15,600 bases of DNA from Hyphomicrobiaceae bacterium UBA4460 (GTDB lineage Bacteria > Pseudomonadota > Alphaproteobacteria > Rhizobiales > Methyloligellaceae): assembly GCA_002390155.1 (NCBI GenBank), contig DGOS01000017.1, positions 1 to 15,600 of the forward strand. The letters run 5' to 3'. The position numbers and the translations under genes were made by a program. This document shows, one piece after another, positions 6,056 through 13,404 of this stretch. The notes below the pieces were generated by a model. That model had not been told where the DNA came from. It was given only the letters and a program-made list of their open reading frames with translations, and ran no database searches. Position 1 is the stretch's first letter; each line of letters starts with the position of its first letter.

Positions 6056-7285
6056 GTGAGCACTTCGCAACGCTTCGGAGCAGGCCCTTCATTGAGTGCC
6101 AAGGCCACATCGCGCAGGCGCTTGCCGGGAACGGTCTGGGCGCTCGGCTTCACCTCGCTGTTCATGGATATCTCCTCGGAGCTGATCCATGGACTGCTGC
6201 CGCTATTTCTGGTGGTGACCTTGGGCGCGAGCCCCATCGTGCTCGGCGTGGTGGAGGGCATTGCCGAGGCGACCGCCTATATCGCGCGGGTGTTCTCCGG
6301 CTGGCTGTCCGACACGCTGCAGCGGAGGAAGGCCCTCGCCGTCGCCGGCTACGGGCTCGCCGCCATCACCAAGCCGCTGTTCCCGATCGCCCATGCGGTC
6401 TGGCTCGTGGCGCTGGCGCGGTTCCTCGACCGCATCGGCAAAGGCATTCGCGGGGCGCCGCGCGATGCGCTGGTGGCCGACGTGACGGCGCCTGCGCAGC
6501 GCGGTGCGGCATTCGGCCTGCGCCAGTCGCTCGATACGGTGGGCGCAACCATCGGCCCGCTGCTCGCCATCGGACTGATGCTCCTCTTCAACGACGATAT
6601 CCGCACGGTGCTGTGGTTCGCGGTGATCCCGGCTGCGCTCGCCGTCGCCATCCTGGTCTTCTTCGTCAGAGAGCCGGCGCCGGCCGAACGGAGCGCGCGC
6701 GTTCCCATCAGACGGGACGAGATCTGGAAGCTCGGCCGCTTCTATTGGTTCGTGGTGGCGGCGGGCGCGGTGTTCACCCTGGCGCGGTTCTCGGAAGCCT
6801 TTCTCATCATCCGCGCCCATGACGCCGGGCTGGCGCTGGCGCTGGCGCCTGCGGTCATTGCGGTGATGAGCCTCGTCTTTGCGGTGAGTGCCTATCCGGC
6901 GGGGCGTCTCCAGGACCAGTTCGGGGCAAAGCCTGTGCTGATCGCCGGCCTTGCCGCGCTGATCGCTGCGGACCTTGTGCTCGCCTTTGGGCAGGGACTG
7001 CCGGCGATCTTCCTTGGCATCGGCTTGTGGGGTCTCCATATGGGGCTCACGCAAGGCGTGCTCTCCGCCCTCGTCGCTGAAGCCGCCCCGGCGCGGCTAC
7101 GCGGTACGGCGTTTGGAATTTTCGGCCTGATCACGGGGCTGGCCGCGCTGGTGGCCAGCATCGCCGCCGGAATCCTATGGGCAGTGGTATCGCCAACGGC
7201 GACGTTTCTGGTGGGCGCAGGATTTGCGGCCGCCGCGCTGATCGCCTTTGCAGTCCTTGGCGCGGGACGCAAGGCCGCCGCATGA
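6056..7285 (+). CDS. MFS transporter
   Basis: This 409-residue inner-membrane protein has the alternating hydrophobic pattern of about 12 transmembrane helices. The major-facilitator motif A is seen in the loop after helix 2 (GWLSDTLQRRK, 82-92). The RFLDRIGKGIRGAPRDALVAD segment (122-142) is a strongly charged cytoplasmic loop and helix that I have seen in a group of uncharacterised MFS proteins. Substrate and direction cannot be read from the sequence. GTG at 6056 lacks a well-spaced Shine-Dalgarno (AAGGGA is 15 nt away), so translation might begin downstream, for example at TTG 6092 with CAGG 7 nt upstream. Its divergent partner, the amidase, suggests a shared substrate or control, but that is inference. 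Confidence 0.88.
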   Translation: MSTSQRFGAGPSLSAKATSRRRLPGTVWALGFTSLFMDISSELIHGLLPLFLVVTLGASPIVLGVVEGIAEATAYIARVFSGWLSDTLQRRKALAVAGYGLAAITKPLFPIAHAVWLVALARFLDRIGKGIRGAPRDALVADVTAPAQRGAAFGLRQSLDTVGATIGPLLAIGLMLLFNDDIRTVLWFAVIPAALAVAILVFFVREPAPAERSARVPIRRDEIWKLGRFYWFVVAAGAVFTLARFSEAFLIIRAHDAGLALALAPAVIAVMSLVFAVSAYPAGRLQDQFGAKPVLIAGLAALIAADLVLAFGQGLPAIFLGIGLWGLHMGLTQGVLSALVAEAAPARLRGTAFGIFGLITGLAALVASIAAGILWAVVSPTATFLVGAGFAAAALIAFAVLGAGRKAAA

Positions 7286-7344
7286 GGCGTGGAGGCGCTC
7301 CCGCCGCGCCGGTGCTATAGAGGCGGCAGGAATTGGATTTGGTC

Positions 7345-8211
7345 ATGGATACGAACACGCGCGGCTTTCGCAAGATGAACGGGCTCGGCAACGACTTCGT
7401 CGTGGTCGACGCGCGGTCAGGCGCGCTCGCGCTTTCGCCGGAGGCCGTCCAGGCCATTGCGGACCGCAAGGAGGGCATTGGCTGCGATCAGCTCATCGCG
7501 CTGGAGCCGTCCAGCCAAGCCGACGTGTTCATGCGGATCTGGAACGCCGATGGCGGCGAAGTGGCGGCCTGCGGGAACGCCGCGCGCTGCGTGGCGGCGG
7601 TGATCGCCGAGGAGCAGGGCAAGCCGCAGGTCACCATCGAGACGGAAGACCAGGTGCTCGGCGCTGCGGTCCCAGGCGACGGCCAGGTGACCATCGATAT
7701 GGGGGCGCCACGTCTTCGCTGGGACGAGATCCCGCTCGCCGAGGAGTTCCACGACACACGCCGCATCGAGCTTCAGGCCGGGCCGATCGATGCGCCGGTG
7801 CTGCATTCTCCCGCCGTGGTCAATGTCGGCAATCCGCACGCCATCTTCTTCGTCGACGACGTTGAGGCCATCGATCTCGCCCGGGTCGGGCCGATGCTGG
7901 AGCATCACCCGCTATTCCCGGAGCGCGCGAACATCTCCGTGGCCCAGGTGCTGAGCCCGGGCCACGTGAAACTGCGAACCTGGGAACGGGGTGTGGGGCT
8001 CACGCGCGCCTGCGGCACGGCCGCCTGCGCCTCTGCGGTTGCGGCGGTCCGCCGCGAGCTGACGGACCGAAACGTCAAGGTCTCGCTCCCGGGCGGCGAT
8101 CTCGTGATCGAATGGCGCGAGGCGGACGGCCATGTGTTGATGACCGGGCCCTACGCCCTCGACTTCGAGGGGACCCTGCCGGAGCGCTTGGTCGCGCCTG
8201 CCGGGGTCTGA
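7345..8211 (+). CDS. dapF: Diaminopimelate epimerase DapF
   Basis: DapF converts LL- to meso-diaminopimelate for lysine and peptidoglycan synthesis, using two cysteines and no cofactor. Both are present: C76 in AACGNAARC and C223 in LTRACGTAACAS. The N-terminal RKMNGLGNDFVVVDAR and NVGNPHAIFFVDD segments are also typical. The 288-residue length is normal. I chose the ATG at 7345. A TTG at 7333 is also open and has AGG 2-3 nt upstream, too close for a good site, and neither start has a strong Shine-Dalgarno. The gene leads a four-gene plus-strand cluster with mtaB, ftsY and ispZ, 59 nt after the MFS gene. Confidence 0.96.
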   Translation: MDTNTRGFRKMNGLGNDFVVVDARSGALALSPEAVQAIADRKEGIGCDQLIALEPSSQADVFMRIWNADGGEVAACGNAARCVAAVIAEEQGKPQVTIETEDQVLGAAVPGDGQVTIDMGAPRLRWDEIPLAEEFHDTRRIELQAGPIDAPVLHSPAVVNVGNPHAIFFVDDVEAIDLARVGPMLEHHPLFPERANISVAQVLSPGHVKLRTWERGVGLTRACGTAACASAVAAVRRELTDRNVKVSLPGGDLVIEWREADGHVLMTGPYALDFEGTLPERLVAPAGV

Positions 8212-8242
8212 CGCATCTTGGATTTCGTGTTAGAAGCCGCTC

Positions 8243-9502
8243 ATGTCTGATGTCGACATCATCACCTTCGGTTGCCGGCTGAACGCCTATGAGTCCGAAG
8301 TCATCCGCGAGCATGCGAACGCCGCAGGGGTCACCGACGCGGTGATCGTCAACACTTGCGCGGTGACGGGCGAGGCCGTGCGACAAGCGCGGCAAGCGAT
8401 CCGAAAGGCGCGACGCACGCGTCCCGGCGCCAAGATTGTCGTTACGGGATGCGCGGCGCAGATCGATCCGGATCAGTTCGCGCAAATGGACGAGGTGGAC
8501 CGCGTCGTCGGCAATCAGGAGAAGCTCGAGGCGGAGACGTTCCGCGGTCTCGGAACCGGCGACACCCAAAGGATCGCCGTCAACGACATAATGTCCGTGA
8601 CGGAGACTGCCGGTCATCTCATCGAGGGCTTCGGCAATCGCGCGCGGGCCTATGTGCAGATTCAGAATGGCTGCGATCATCGCTGCACGTTTTGCATCAT
8701 TCCCTTCGGGCGCGGACCCTCGCGCTCTGTGCCGGCGGGTGAAGTTGTCGCGCAAGTGCGGCGCCTCGTCGAAAACGGCTACGCGGAAATCGTGCTGACG
8801 GGCGTCGACATCACGGCCTATGGCGCGGACCTTCCCGGCGCCATGACGCTCGGCAAACTCACGCGCACGGTGTTGAAGCTTGTGCCGGAGCTGCCGCGCT
8901 TGCGCCTGTCGTCCATCGATTCCGTCGAGGCCGATCCCGATCTCATCAAGGCTATCGCCGAAGAAGAGCGGCTGATGCCGCATCTGCATTTGTCGCTGCA
9001 GGCAGGCGACGACCTCACCTTGAAGCGCATGAAGCGGCGTCACGCGCGCGCCGACTCCGTGTCGTTCTGCGAGGCCATGCGCCGTGTGCGGCCCGACATT
9101 GTGTTCGGTGCGGACATCATCGCCGGTTTTCCCACTGAGACGGACGAGATGTTCGCCAACTCGCTTCGCCTCGTGGACGATTGCGGACTGACCTTCCTCC
9201 ACGTGTTTCCGTTCTCCGCGCGGGAGGGTACGCCCGCCGCGCGCATGCCGCAGGTGAACGGCACTGTCGTCGCCGAACGTGCCCGCGCACTTCGTCAAAA
9301 GGGCGTTGCGGCCCTGAAGTCGCATCTTGCAAGCGCCAAGGGCCGGCACATCCAGGTGCTTATGGAGACGGAGCAACAGGGGCGCTCGCCGGACTTCACG
9401 CCCGTGCGGCTCGATCCTTGTGCTGCAAGCGCCGGCGCGCTCGTCGATGCGGTCGTCTCGGGCGATGACGGCGGGGCGCTGCTTGCGGAGGCTGCCCAGT
9501 GA
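8243..9502 (+). CDS. mtaB: tRNA t6A37 methylthiotransferase MtaB
   Basis: MtaB is a radical-SAM enzyme that converts t6A37 to ms2t6A37 in tRNAs reading ANN codons. The N-terminal methylthiotransferase domain supplies cluster ligands C11 (FGCRLNAYES), C39 (NTCAVTGEA) and C70 (VTGCAAQ). The radical-SAM domain has C144-x3-C148-x2-C151 (NGCDHRCTFCIIP). FGCRLNAYES and the IPFGRGPSRS loop point to MtaB rather than MiaB or RimO. The C-terminal region (about 360-419) is where a TRAM domain is expected and looks divergent. Length 419. The start ATG is 31 nt after dapF, with a weak AGAAG upstream. The stop overlaps the ftsY start by 4 nt. Confidence 0.93.
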   Translation: MSDVDIITFGCRLNAYESEVIREHANAAGVTDAVIVNTCAVTGEAVRQARQAIRKARRTRPGAKIVVTGCAAQIDPDQFAQMDEVDRVVGNQEKLEAETFRGLGTGDTQRIAVNDIMSVTETAGHLIEGFGNRARAYVQIQNGCDHRCTFCIIPFGRGPSRSVPAGEVVAQVRRLVENGYAEIVLTGVDITAYGADLPGAMTLGKLTRTVLKLVPELPRLRLSSIDSVEADPDLIKAIAEEERLMPHLHLSLQAGDDLTLKRMKRRHARADSVSFCEAMRRVRPDIVFGADIIAGFPTETDEMFANSLRLVDDCGLTFLHVFPFSAREGTPAARMPQVNGTVVAERARALRQKGVAALKSHLASAKGRHIQVLMETEQQGRSPDFTPVRLDPCAASAGALVDAVVSGDDGGALLAEAAQ

Positions 9503-10467
9503 ATGACACCCCGGCGCAGCCGGAGCCTAAAACGGGCTGGTTCACCCAGCTTAAGGCGGGGCTTTCGCGCACCTCGAACTCGCTGACCGAAAATCTCTCG
9601 AGTGTCGTCACCAAGCGTAAGCTGGACGACGAGACGCTGGATGAGCTCGAAGAGGTGCTCATCAAGGCCGACCTCGGCGTCGCCATGGCCGATCGGATTC
9701 GCGAGGCGCTGTCGCGCGGCCGCTACGACAAGGGGCTTACCGATAACGACGTGCACGCAGTGCTGGCGGACGAGGTAACGCGCGTGCTGGAGCCGGTCGC
9801 GGAACCTTTGAAGCTGGATGAGACCGCCAAGCCGCATGTGATCCTGGTGGTCGGCGTCAACGGCACCGGCAAGACCACGACAATCGGCAAGCTTGCGCAT
9901 CTATTCGCGCGAGAGGGCAAGCGTGTGATGCTAGCCGCGGCGGATACATTTCGTGCGGCCGCCATCGATCAGCTGAAGATCTGGGGCGAGCGCGTCGGTG
10001 CCGAAGTGGTCGCGCAGGACGTCGGATCCGACCCGGCGGGCGTTGGCTACGAGGCCTTGGAGCTCGCGAAGACCGAAGGCGCAGACGTGCTGCTCATCGA
10101 CACCGCCGGGCGCTTGCAGAACAAGGGCGACCTCATGGCGGAACTCGCCAAGATCGTGCGCGTCTTGAAGAAGCTCGACGAGAACGCACCGCACACGGTG
10201 ATGCTCGTGCTCGACGCCACCACTGGCCAGAACGCGATCAGCCAGGTGCAGACATTTCAGGAGATCGCCGGCGTGACCAATCTTGTCGTCACCAAGCTCG
10301 ACGGCAGCGCGCGTGGCGGCATCTTGGTGGCGATTGCCGAACGCTTCGGGCTGCCCATCAATGCCATTGGCGTAGGCGAGGGAATCGAGGACTTCGAGCC
10401 GTTCGACGCGCACGACTTCGCTCGTGCCATCGCCGGAGCAGGACGCGAGAATGACGCCGCGGCCTGA
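9499..10467 (+). CDS. ftsY: Signal recognition particle receptor FtsY
   Basis: FtsY is the SRP receptor GTPase that docks SRP-ribosome complexes at the inner membrane. The 322-residue protein has a short N-terminal region with an amphipathic WFTQLKAGLSRT segment (14-25) and an NG domain with P-loop GVNGTGKTTT (119-128), DTAGR (201-205) and TKLDGSARGG (from 265), ending GVGEGIEDFEPFDAHDF. It lacks the long acidic A domain of E. coli FtsY, as is usual in alphaproteobacteria. The start is GTG at 9499, overlapping the mtaB stop as GTGA, with GGAG 8 nt upstream; a nearby ATG at 9503 is out of frame. Its partner Ffh is encoded at 2601-4100. Confidence 0.97.
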   Translation: MNDTPAQPEPKTGWFTQLKAGLSRTSNSLTENLSSVVTKRKLDDETLDELEEVLIKADLGVAMADRIREALSRGRYDKGLTDNDVHAVLADEVTRVLEPVAEPLKLDETAKPHVILVVGVNGTGKTTTIGKLAHLFAREGKRVMLAAADTFRAAAIDQLKIWGERVGAEVVAQDVGSDPAGVGYEALELAKTEGADVLLIDTAGRLQNKGDLMAELAKIVRVLKKLDENAPHTVMLVLDATTGQNAISQVQTFQEIAGVTNLVVTKLDGSARGGILVAIAERFGLPINAIGVGEGIEDFEPFDAHDFARAIAGAGRENDAAA

Positions 10468-11050
10468 ACAAAAAACACCTAAGAAGGACTCAGAGCAGTC
10501 CGTCGCTGCCAAGCTCCTCATCGAGATCGGGCCGCTGCTCGTCTTTTTCGGTGTGAACGCCGCCTATGGCATCTTCGCCGGCACCGGCGCCTTCATGGTG
10601 GCGACGGTGGTGTCTCTGAGTTTGGCGTGGTGGCTGTATCACAAGGTGCCGGTGATGCCGCTGGTCAGCGCCGTCATCGTCATGATCTTCGGCGGGCTCA
10701 CCCTCTATTTGCAGGATGAGACCTTCATCAAGCTCAAGCCGACCATTGTCTACGGAATGTTCGCCGCGCTGCTGCTGGCCGGACTCGCGACCGGCAAGCA
10801 TTTGCTGGCGTTCCTGTTCGGTCCGGTGCTCAATCTCACCGACGAGGGTTGGCGGAAGCTGACGGTGCGCTGGGCTGTGTTCTTCGTGCTGATGGCCGTG
10901 CTGAACGAATTCGTCTGGCGCAATTTCTCCACCGATATTTGGGTGAGCTTCAAGGCATTCGGCTTCCTGCCGATCACGCTGATCTTCGCCATGGCACAAG
11001 TCCCTCTGATGCAGCGCTACGGCGTGCCGGAGGAGAACGGCTCCGACTAG
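10451..11050 (+). CDS. ispZ: Septation protein A / IspZ-YciB family membrane protein
   Basis: This 199-residue integral inner-membrane protein has about five or six transmembrane segments. Family features include KLLIEIGPLLVFFGVNAAYGIF near the N terminus, TFIKLKPTIVYGMFA, and the C-terminal NEFVWRNFSTDIWVSFKAFG segment. The family is linked to septation and intracellular spread in Shigella and to cell-envelope biogenesis in E. coli; no enzymatic activity is established. I chose the ATG at 10451 because AGGA lies 7 nt upstream; a GTG 27 nt earlier is open but has no better site. It overlaps the end of ftsY by 17 nt, so the two are probably translationally coupled. The stop codon lies in a hairpin loop. 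Confidence 0.92.
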   Translation: MTPRPEQKTPKKDSEQSVAAKLLIEIGPLLVFFGVNAAYGIFAGTGAFMVATVVSLSLAWWLYHKVPVMPLVSAVIVMIFGGLTLYLQDETFIKLKPTIVYGMFAALLLAGLATGKHLLAFLFGPVLNLTDEGWRKLTVRWAVFFVLMAVLNEFVWRNFSTDIWVSFKAFGFLPITLIFAMAQVPLMQRYGVPEENGSD

Positions 11051-11057
11051 GAGCCGT
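11037..11057 (+). terminator. Hairpin enclosing the ispZ stop codon
   Basis: A perfect 8-bp stem ACGGCTCC/GGAGCCGT has a 5-nt loop (GACTA), with the TAG stop at the loop/stem edge. No U-tract follows directly (GCTCGAAAACTTC, then TTTCTTGTTG 20 nt on). It probably marks or protects the 3' end of the dapF-mtaB-ftsY-ispZ transcript; efficient intrinsic termination is uncertain. Confidence 0.45.
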
Positions 11058-11093
11058 GCTCGAAAACTTCATGCCTTTCTTGTTGCATCCGCC

Positions 11094-11122
11094 TTGTGAG
11101 CGCGGCGTCCGCCCCCGATATA
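11094..11122 (+). promoter_or_regulatory. Candidate promoter for the marR leader transcript
   Basis: TTGTGA (11094-11099) and GATATA (11117-11122) are separated by 17 bp and resemble sigma70-type -35 and -10 boxes. Transcription would begin near 11129, giving a leader of about 145 nt before marR. That start would cut the GGAGAG ribosome binding site of the small ORF at 11138, so either this promoter or that ORF may be wrong. Confidence 0.3.
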
Positions 11123-11137
11123 CCGGAGAGTGTGTCG

Positions 11138-11218
11138 GTGTTTGCTGTGAGTGATGGTGTTTTCATGACAGGAAACTCCTGCAACCATGCGTTTGCTGAT
11201 ACCGATTTGGAGTTGTAG
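11138..11218 (+). CDS. Possible 26-residue leader peptide upstream of marR
   Basis: A GTG at 11138 preceded by GGAGAG at 7 nt spacing opens 26 codons ending at TAG 11216-11218. The peptide begins MFAVSDGVFMTGN and ends FADTDLEL. I recognise no family. The stop codon lies just past the GGAGTT arm of a predicted stem (11174-11179 with 11209-11214), so a ribosome translating it would disrupt that stem, as leader peptides do. A second small frame (ATG 11187 to TGA 11273, 28 residues, basic) ends 1 nt before the marR start. Expression of either is unproven. Confidence 0.2.
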   Translation: MFAVSDGVFMTGNSCNHAFADTDLEL

Positions 11219-11226
11219 AAAGGGGC

Positions 11227-11259
11227 CTCGCAGCGGCCGGAAACGGCGAAGCTGCCGAG
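11227..11259 (+). promoter_or_regulatory. GNRA-capped stem-loop before marR
   Basis: CTCGCAGC (11227-11234) pairs with GCTGC and GAG (11251-11259), with one bulged C at 11256. Inside is a 4-bp stem GCCG/CGGC closed by a GAAA tetraloop (11240-11243). The internal loop is asymmetric (G opposite GAA). The structure ends 15 nt before the marR ATG, where it could affect ribosome access or mRNA stability. Confidence 0.4.
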
Positions 11260-11274
11260 AGATCGACATTTGAT

Positions 11275-11712
11275 ATGGGAAAAACTGGCAATACTCTGGA
11301 CCGTTCAGCAACGCACTTGCTGCACCGGGCTGGTCAGCGCGCCGCGGATATCTTCGCAGCTGAGGCGCGTACCGGTCGCCTGACGCCGCGCCAATTTGCG
11401 GTTCTGACTGTGGTCGCACAGAACCAAGGCCTCACGCAGAGTGACTTGGTCGCGCGAACAGGAATTGATCGTTCGACATTGGCGGACATCGTGGCGCGCC
11501 TTCTTAGCCGCGGCATGATTCAGCGCCGCCGGGCCAAAGACGACGGCCGCGCCTATGCCATCAAGATCAGCGCGCAAGGCGACAAGGCACTGCGCGAGGC
11601 GCAGCCCGCCGCCGCTGCCGCGGACGTGCGGCTCCTTGGCAGTCTGCCGCCCGCCAAGCGGCAGGATTTTCTGGAATCTCTCAACAAGATTGTCGGCGAC
11701 GGCGAGGAGTAA
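11275..11712 (+). CDS. MarR-family transcriptional regulator
   Basis: This 145-residue winged-helix repressor or activator has an N-terminal dimerisation helix, then LTPRQFAVLTVVAQNQGLTQSDLVARTGIDRSTLADIVARL (about 36-76) as the helix-turn-helix, and RRAKDDGRAYAIKIS as the wing with the conserved D-x-R. A C-terminal helix completes the fold. Ligand and targets are unknown; the MarR family typically regulates nearby genes and itself in response to small phenolic or oxidative signals. The ATG at 11275 has no good Shine-Dalgarno (GAGAG is 13 nt away), which fits control by its structured leader. It stands alone between ispZ and the convergent ccmG, and its stop abuts that of ccmG with no gap. 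Confidence 0.9.
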   Translation: MGKTGNTLDRSATHLLHRAGQRAADIFAAEARTGRLTPRQFAVLTVVAQNQGLTQSDLVARTGIDRSTLADIVARLLSRGMIQRRRAKDDGRAYAIKISAQGDKALREAQPAAAAADVRLLGSLPPAKRQDFLESLNKIVGDGEE

Positions 11713-12312
11713 TCACTCCGGCCGCGCGGACGGTTGCGTGTCCATGAGCGGCAGGATTTTTGCCGCGATGGCTTCCTCGGTGAGGGGCCCCACATGGCGG
11801 TGCGCGATCTTTCCGTCCGCCGAGATCACGAAGGTCTCCGGCACACCGTACACACCGAAGTCGATCGCCGTGCGTCCCGACGCATCGGCACCCACGCGCG
11901 AATAGGGATTTCCGTAGCGGCCCAGAAAGCGCCGGGCGGATGCCGGGGCGTCTTTGTAGTTGATGCCGTAGATGCGCAAATCTCCTCGCTTTGCGAGGGC
12001 CATCAACATCGGATGTTCCTCTAGGCACGGCACGCACCACGACGCGAACACGTTGACGATTGTGGGCTTGCCTGCTGCGAGGTCGGCCGCGTCGAAGCTC
12101 TTCATGGTGGACCCGTCAGTGGCTTTGAGGCCGTCGAGCGGCGGCAACGTAAAGTCCGGTACGGGCTTGCCGATGAGCGCGGACGGCAAGCGCGATGGAT
12201 CGCCCGTTTGAAGTGCGTACCAAAAAAGTCCGGCGAGGCCGGCGAAGACGACGAACGGAAGAATCGTTCCCCAGCGGCGCCGTGCTGCGGCCGGCTTCGC
12301 GGGCGTCGTCAC
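11713..12312 (-). CDS. ccmG: Cytochrome c biogenesis thiol-disulfide oxidoreductase CcmG/DsbE
   Basis: CcmG is a membrane-anchored periplasmic thioredoxin-like protein that keeps apocytochrome c CxxCH cysteines reduced for haem ligation. The 199-residue protein has one N-terminal anchor helix (about 14-33), the GKPVPDFTLPPLDG entry strand of the TlpA/ResA/DsbE group, the active site W92-C93-V94-P95-C96, and cis-proline P158 in YGVPET. The acidic GVYGVPETF segment is typical of CcmG. It starts at GTG (12310-12312), overlapping the ccmD stop by 4 nt (GTGA). It is the last gene of the ccm operon and ends directly against marR. A GGAGT/ACTCC hairpin (11706-11719) spans the two convergent stop codons. 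Confidence 0.95.
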   Translation of the reverse strand: MTTPAKPAAARRRWGTILPFVVFAGLAGLFWYALQTGDPSRLPSALIGKPVPDFTLPPLDGLKATDGSTMKSFDAADLAAGKPTIVNVFASWCVPCLEEHPMLMALAKRGDLRIYGINYKDAPASARRFLGRYGNPYSRVGADASGRTAIDFGVYGVPETFVISADGKIAHRHVGPLTEEAIAAKILPLMDTQPSARPE

Positions 12313-12620
12313 GACCGCGTCTTTCGGGTGCGCTTGCGCGCAGGCTTGCGCTTTGCAGGCGCAGACGACTTGCGCTTCGTGGTGCGCTTCTTAGCGGTCT
12401 TTGATGCGACCTTCTTCGATGTGACTTTCGGTGATGTCACTTTCGGTTTGGCGGGTTTTGCGGCTGAGCGGCGTCGGATGCCTTTGCGCTCCAGATCGGC
12501 GAGGTTACGCCGCTGTTCACGGTCGTCGGCGAACGTCGCCACTACCAGCGCGCCGAGCGCGAGTGCCGTGACGCCATAGGCGGCAATAATGAAGTTTGCG
12601 TGCGGCCCGAGATCGATCAT
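12309..12620 (-). CDS. ccmD: Haem exporter CcmD with basic histone H1-like tail
   Basis: CcmD is a small single-span protein needed to release holo-CcmE from the CcmABC complex. Residues 1 to about 50 are the conserved part: LGPHANFIIAAYGVTAL, a transmembrane helix (about 10-30), then DDREQRRNLADLERKGIRRR. CcmD usually ends about there, at 50-70 residues. Here 103 residues are encoded. The last 55 carry 25 Lys/Arg and no acidic residue, in Lys/Ala/Pro/Ser/Thr repeats (KPAKPKVTSPKVTSKK and similar). Known CcmD topology places this tail in the cytoplasm. The ATG at 12618-12620 lies 4 nt after ccmC with a weak GGGGC upstream. The stop overlaps the ccmG GTG start. The tail is in frame and part of the same ORF. 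Confidence 0.85.
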   Translation of the reverse strand: MIDLGPHANFIIAAYGVTALALGALVVATFADDREQRRNLADLERKGIRRRSAAKPAKPKVTSPKVTSKKVASKTAKKRTTKRKSSAPAKRKPARKRTRKTRS

Positions 12621-12624
12621 GTCT

Positions 12625-13371
12625 TTAAGCCCCAGCCACGGCAGCGCGCGCAACTTGCGTTTGCTGTAGCGCGCGTACGCGACGGCGCAAGATCTCCGCG
12701 CGCATGGCGATGAGATGCAGCAGCACGAACAGCGCGAGGAATGCAGCGGCCATCACGAAGAGTGGCGTGAGCAGCGCGGGGTCAATTGTCGGCCCGTCGG
12801 CGCGGAACACGCTCGCCGGCTGATGCAACGTGTTCCACCAGTCCACCGAGAACTTGATGATGGGCAGGTTGATGGCTCCCACGAGTGCCAGTATGGCCGT
12901 GGCGCGCCCGGCGCGTCCCGGCTCCTCGATGGCCTGCCATAGGGCGATCAGTCCGAGGTAGAGGAGAAACAACACGAGTAGCGAGGTGAGCCGCGCATCC
13001 CACACCCAGTAGGTGCCCCACATCGGCTTGCCCCACAGCGACCCGGTAACGAGCACGATAAAGGTGAAGGTGGCGCCGATGGGTGCCGCGGCCTTGGCGG
13101 CAACGTCGGCCAGCGGGTGGCGCCAGATCAGCGTGCCGAGCGCCGCGATGGCGATCACTGCGTAGCAGCCCATGGCGACCCACGCGGCGGGCACGTGGAT
13201 GAACATGATGCGCACCGTTTCGCCCTGCTGATAGTCGGGCGGCGCCGCGAAGAACGCGAGGTAGAGCCCAATTCCGAGAAGGCCGATGACAAGGGCCGAG
13301 AGCCAGGGCACGACCGCATCGACGAGTTGCAGAAAGCGCGTTGGGTTGGCGAGGCTGATCATGGGGCTCAT
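12625..13371 (-). CDS. ccmC: Haem-handling membrane protein CcmC
   Basis: CcmC presents haem to the chaperone CcmE at the periplasmic face of the inner membrane. The 248-residue protein has about six transmembrane helices. The tryptophan-rich haem-binding motif is W118-GTYWVW-D125, and the two flanking periplasmic histidines are H59 (MFIHVPAAW) and H183 (NTLHQPAS). I used the ATG at 13369-13371, which directly follows an in-frame TAG. A second ATG three codons on (13360-13362) is equally possible, and neither has a strong Shine-Dalgarno. It lies 33 nt after ccmB and 4 nt before ccmD. Confidence 0.96.
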   Translation of the reverse strand: MSPMISLANPTRFLQLVDAVVPWLSALVIGLLGIGLYLAFFAAPPDYQQGETVRIMFIHVPAAWVAMGCYAVIAIAALGTLIWRHPLADVAAKAAAPIGATFTFIVLVTGSLWGKPMWGTYWVWDARLTSLLVLFLLYLGLIALWQAIEEPGRAGRATAILALVGAINLPIIKFSVDWWNTLHQPASVFRADGPTIDPALLTPLFVMAAAFLALFVLLHLIAMRAEILRRRVRALQQTQVARAAVAGA

Positions 13372-13404
13372 CTAGAGGCTTTGGCTGCCATGCGCAAATG
13401 GGGC

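Noticed and set aside
8075..9376. Long open frame (433 codons) antisense to mtaB
   Set aside because: It lies over mtaB, whose family motifs and cluster cysteines are clear; the antisense product is His/Arg-rich with no recognisable domain.
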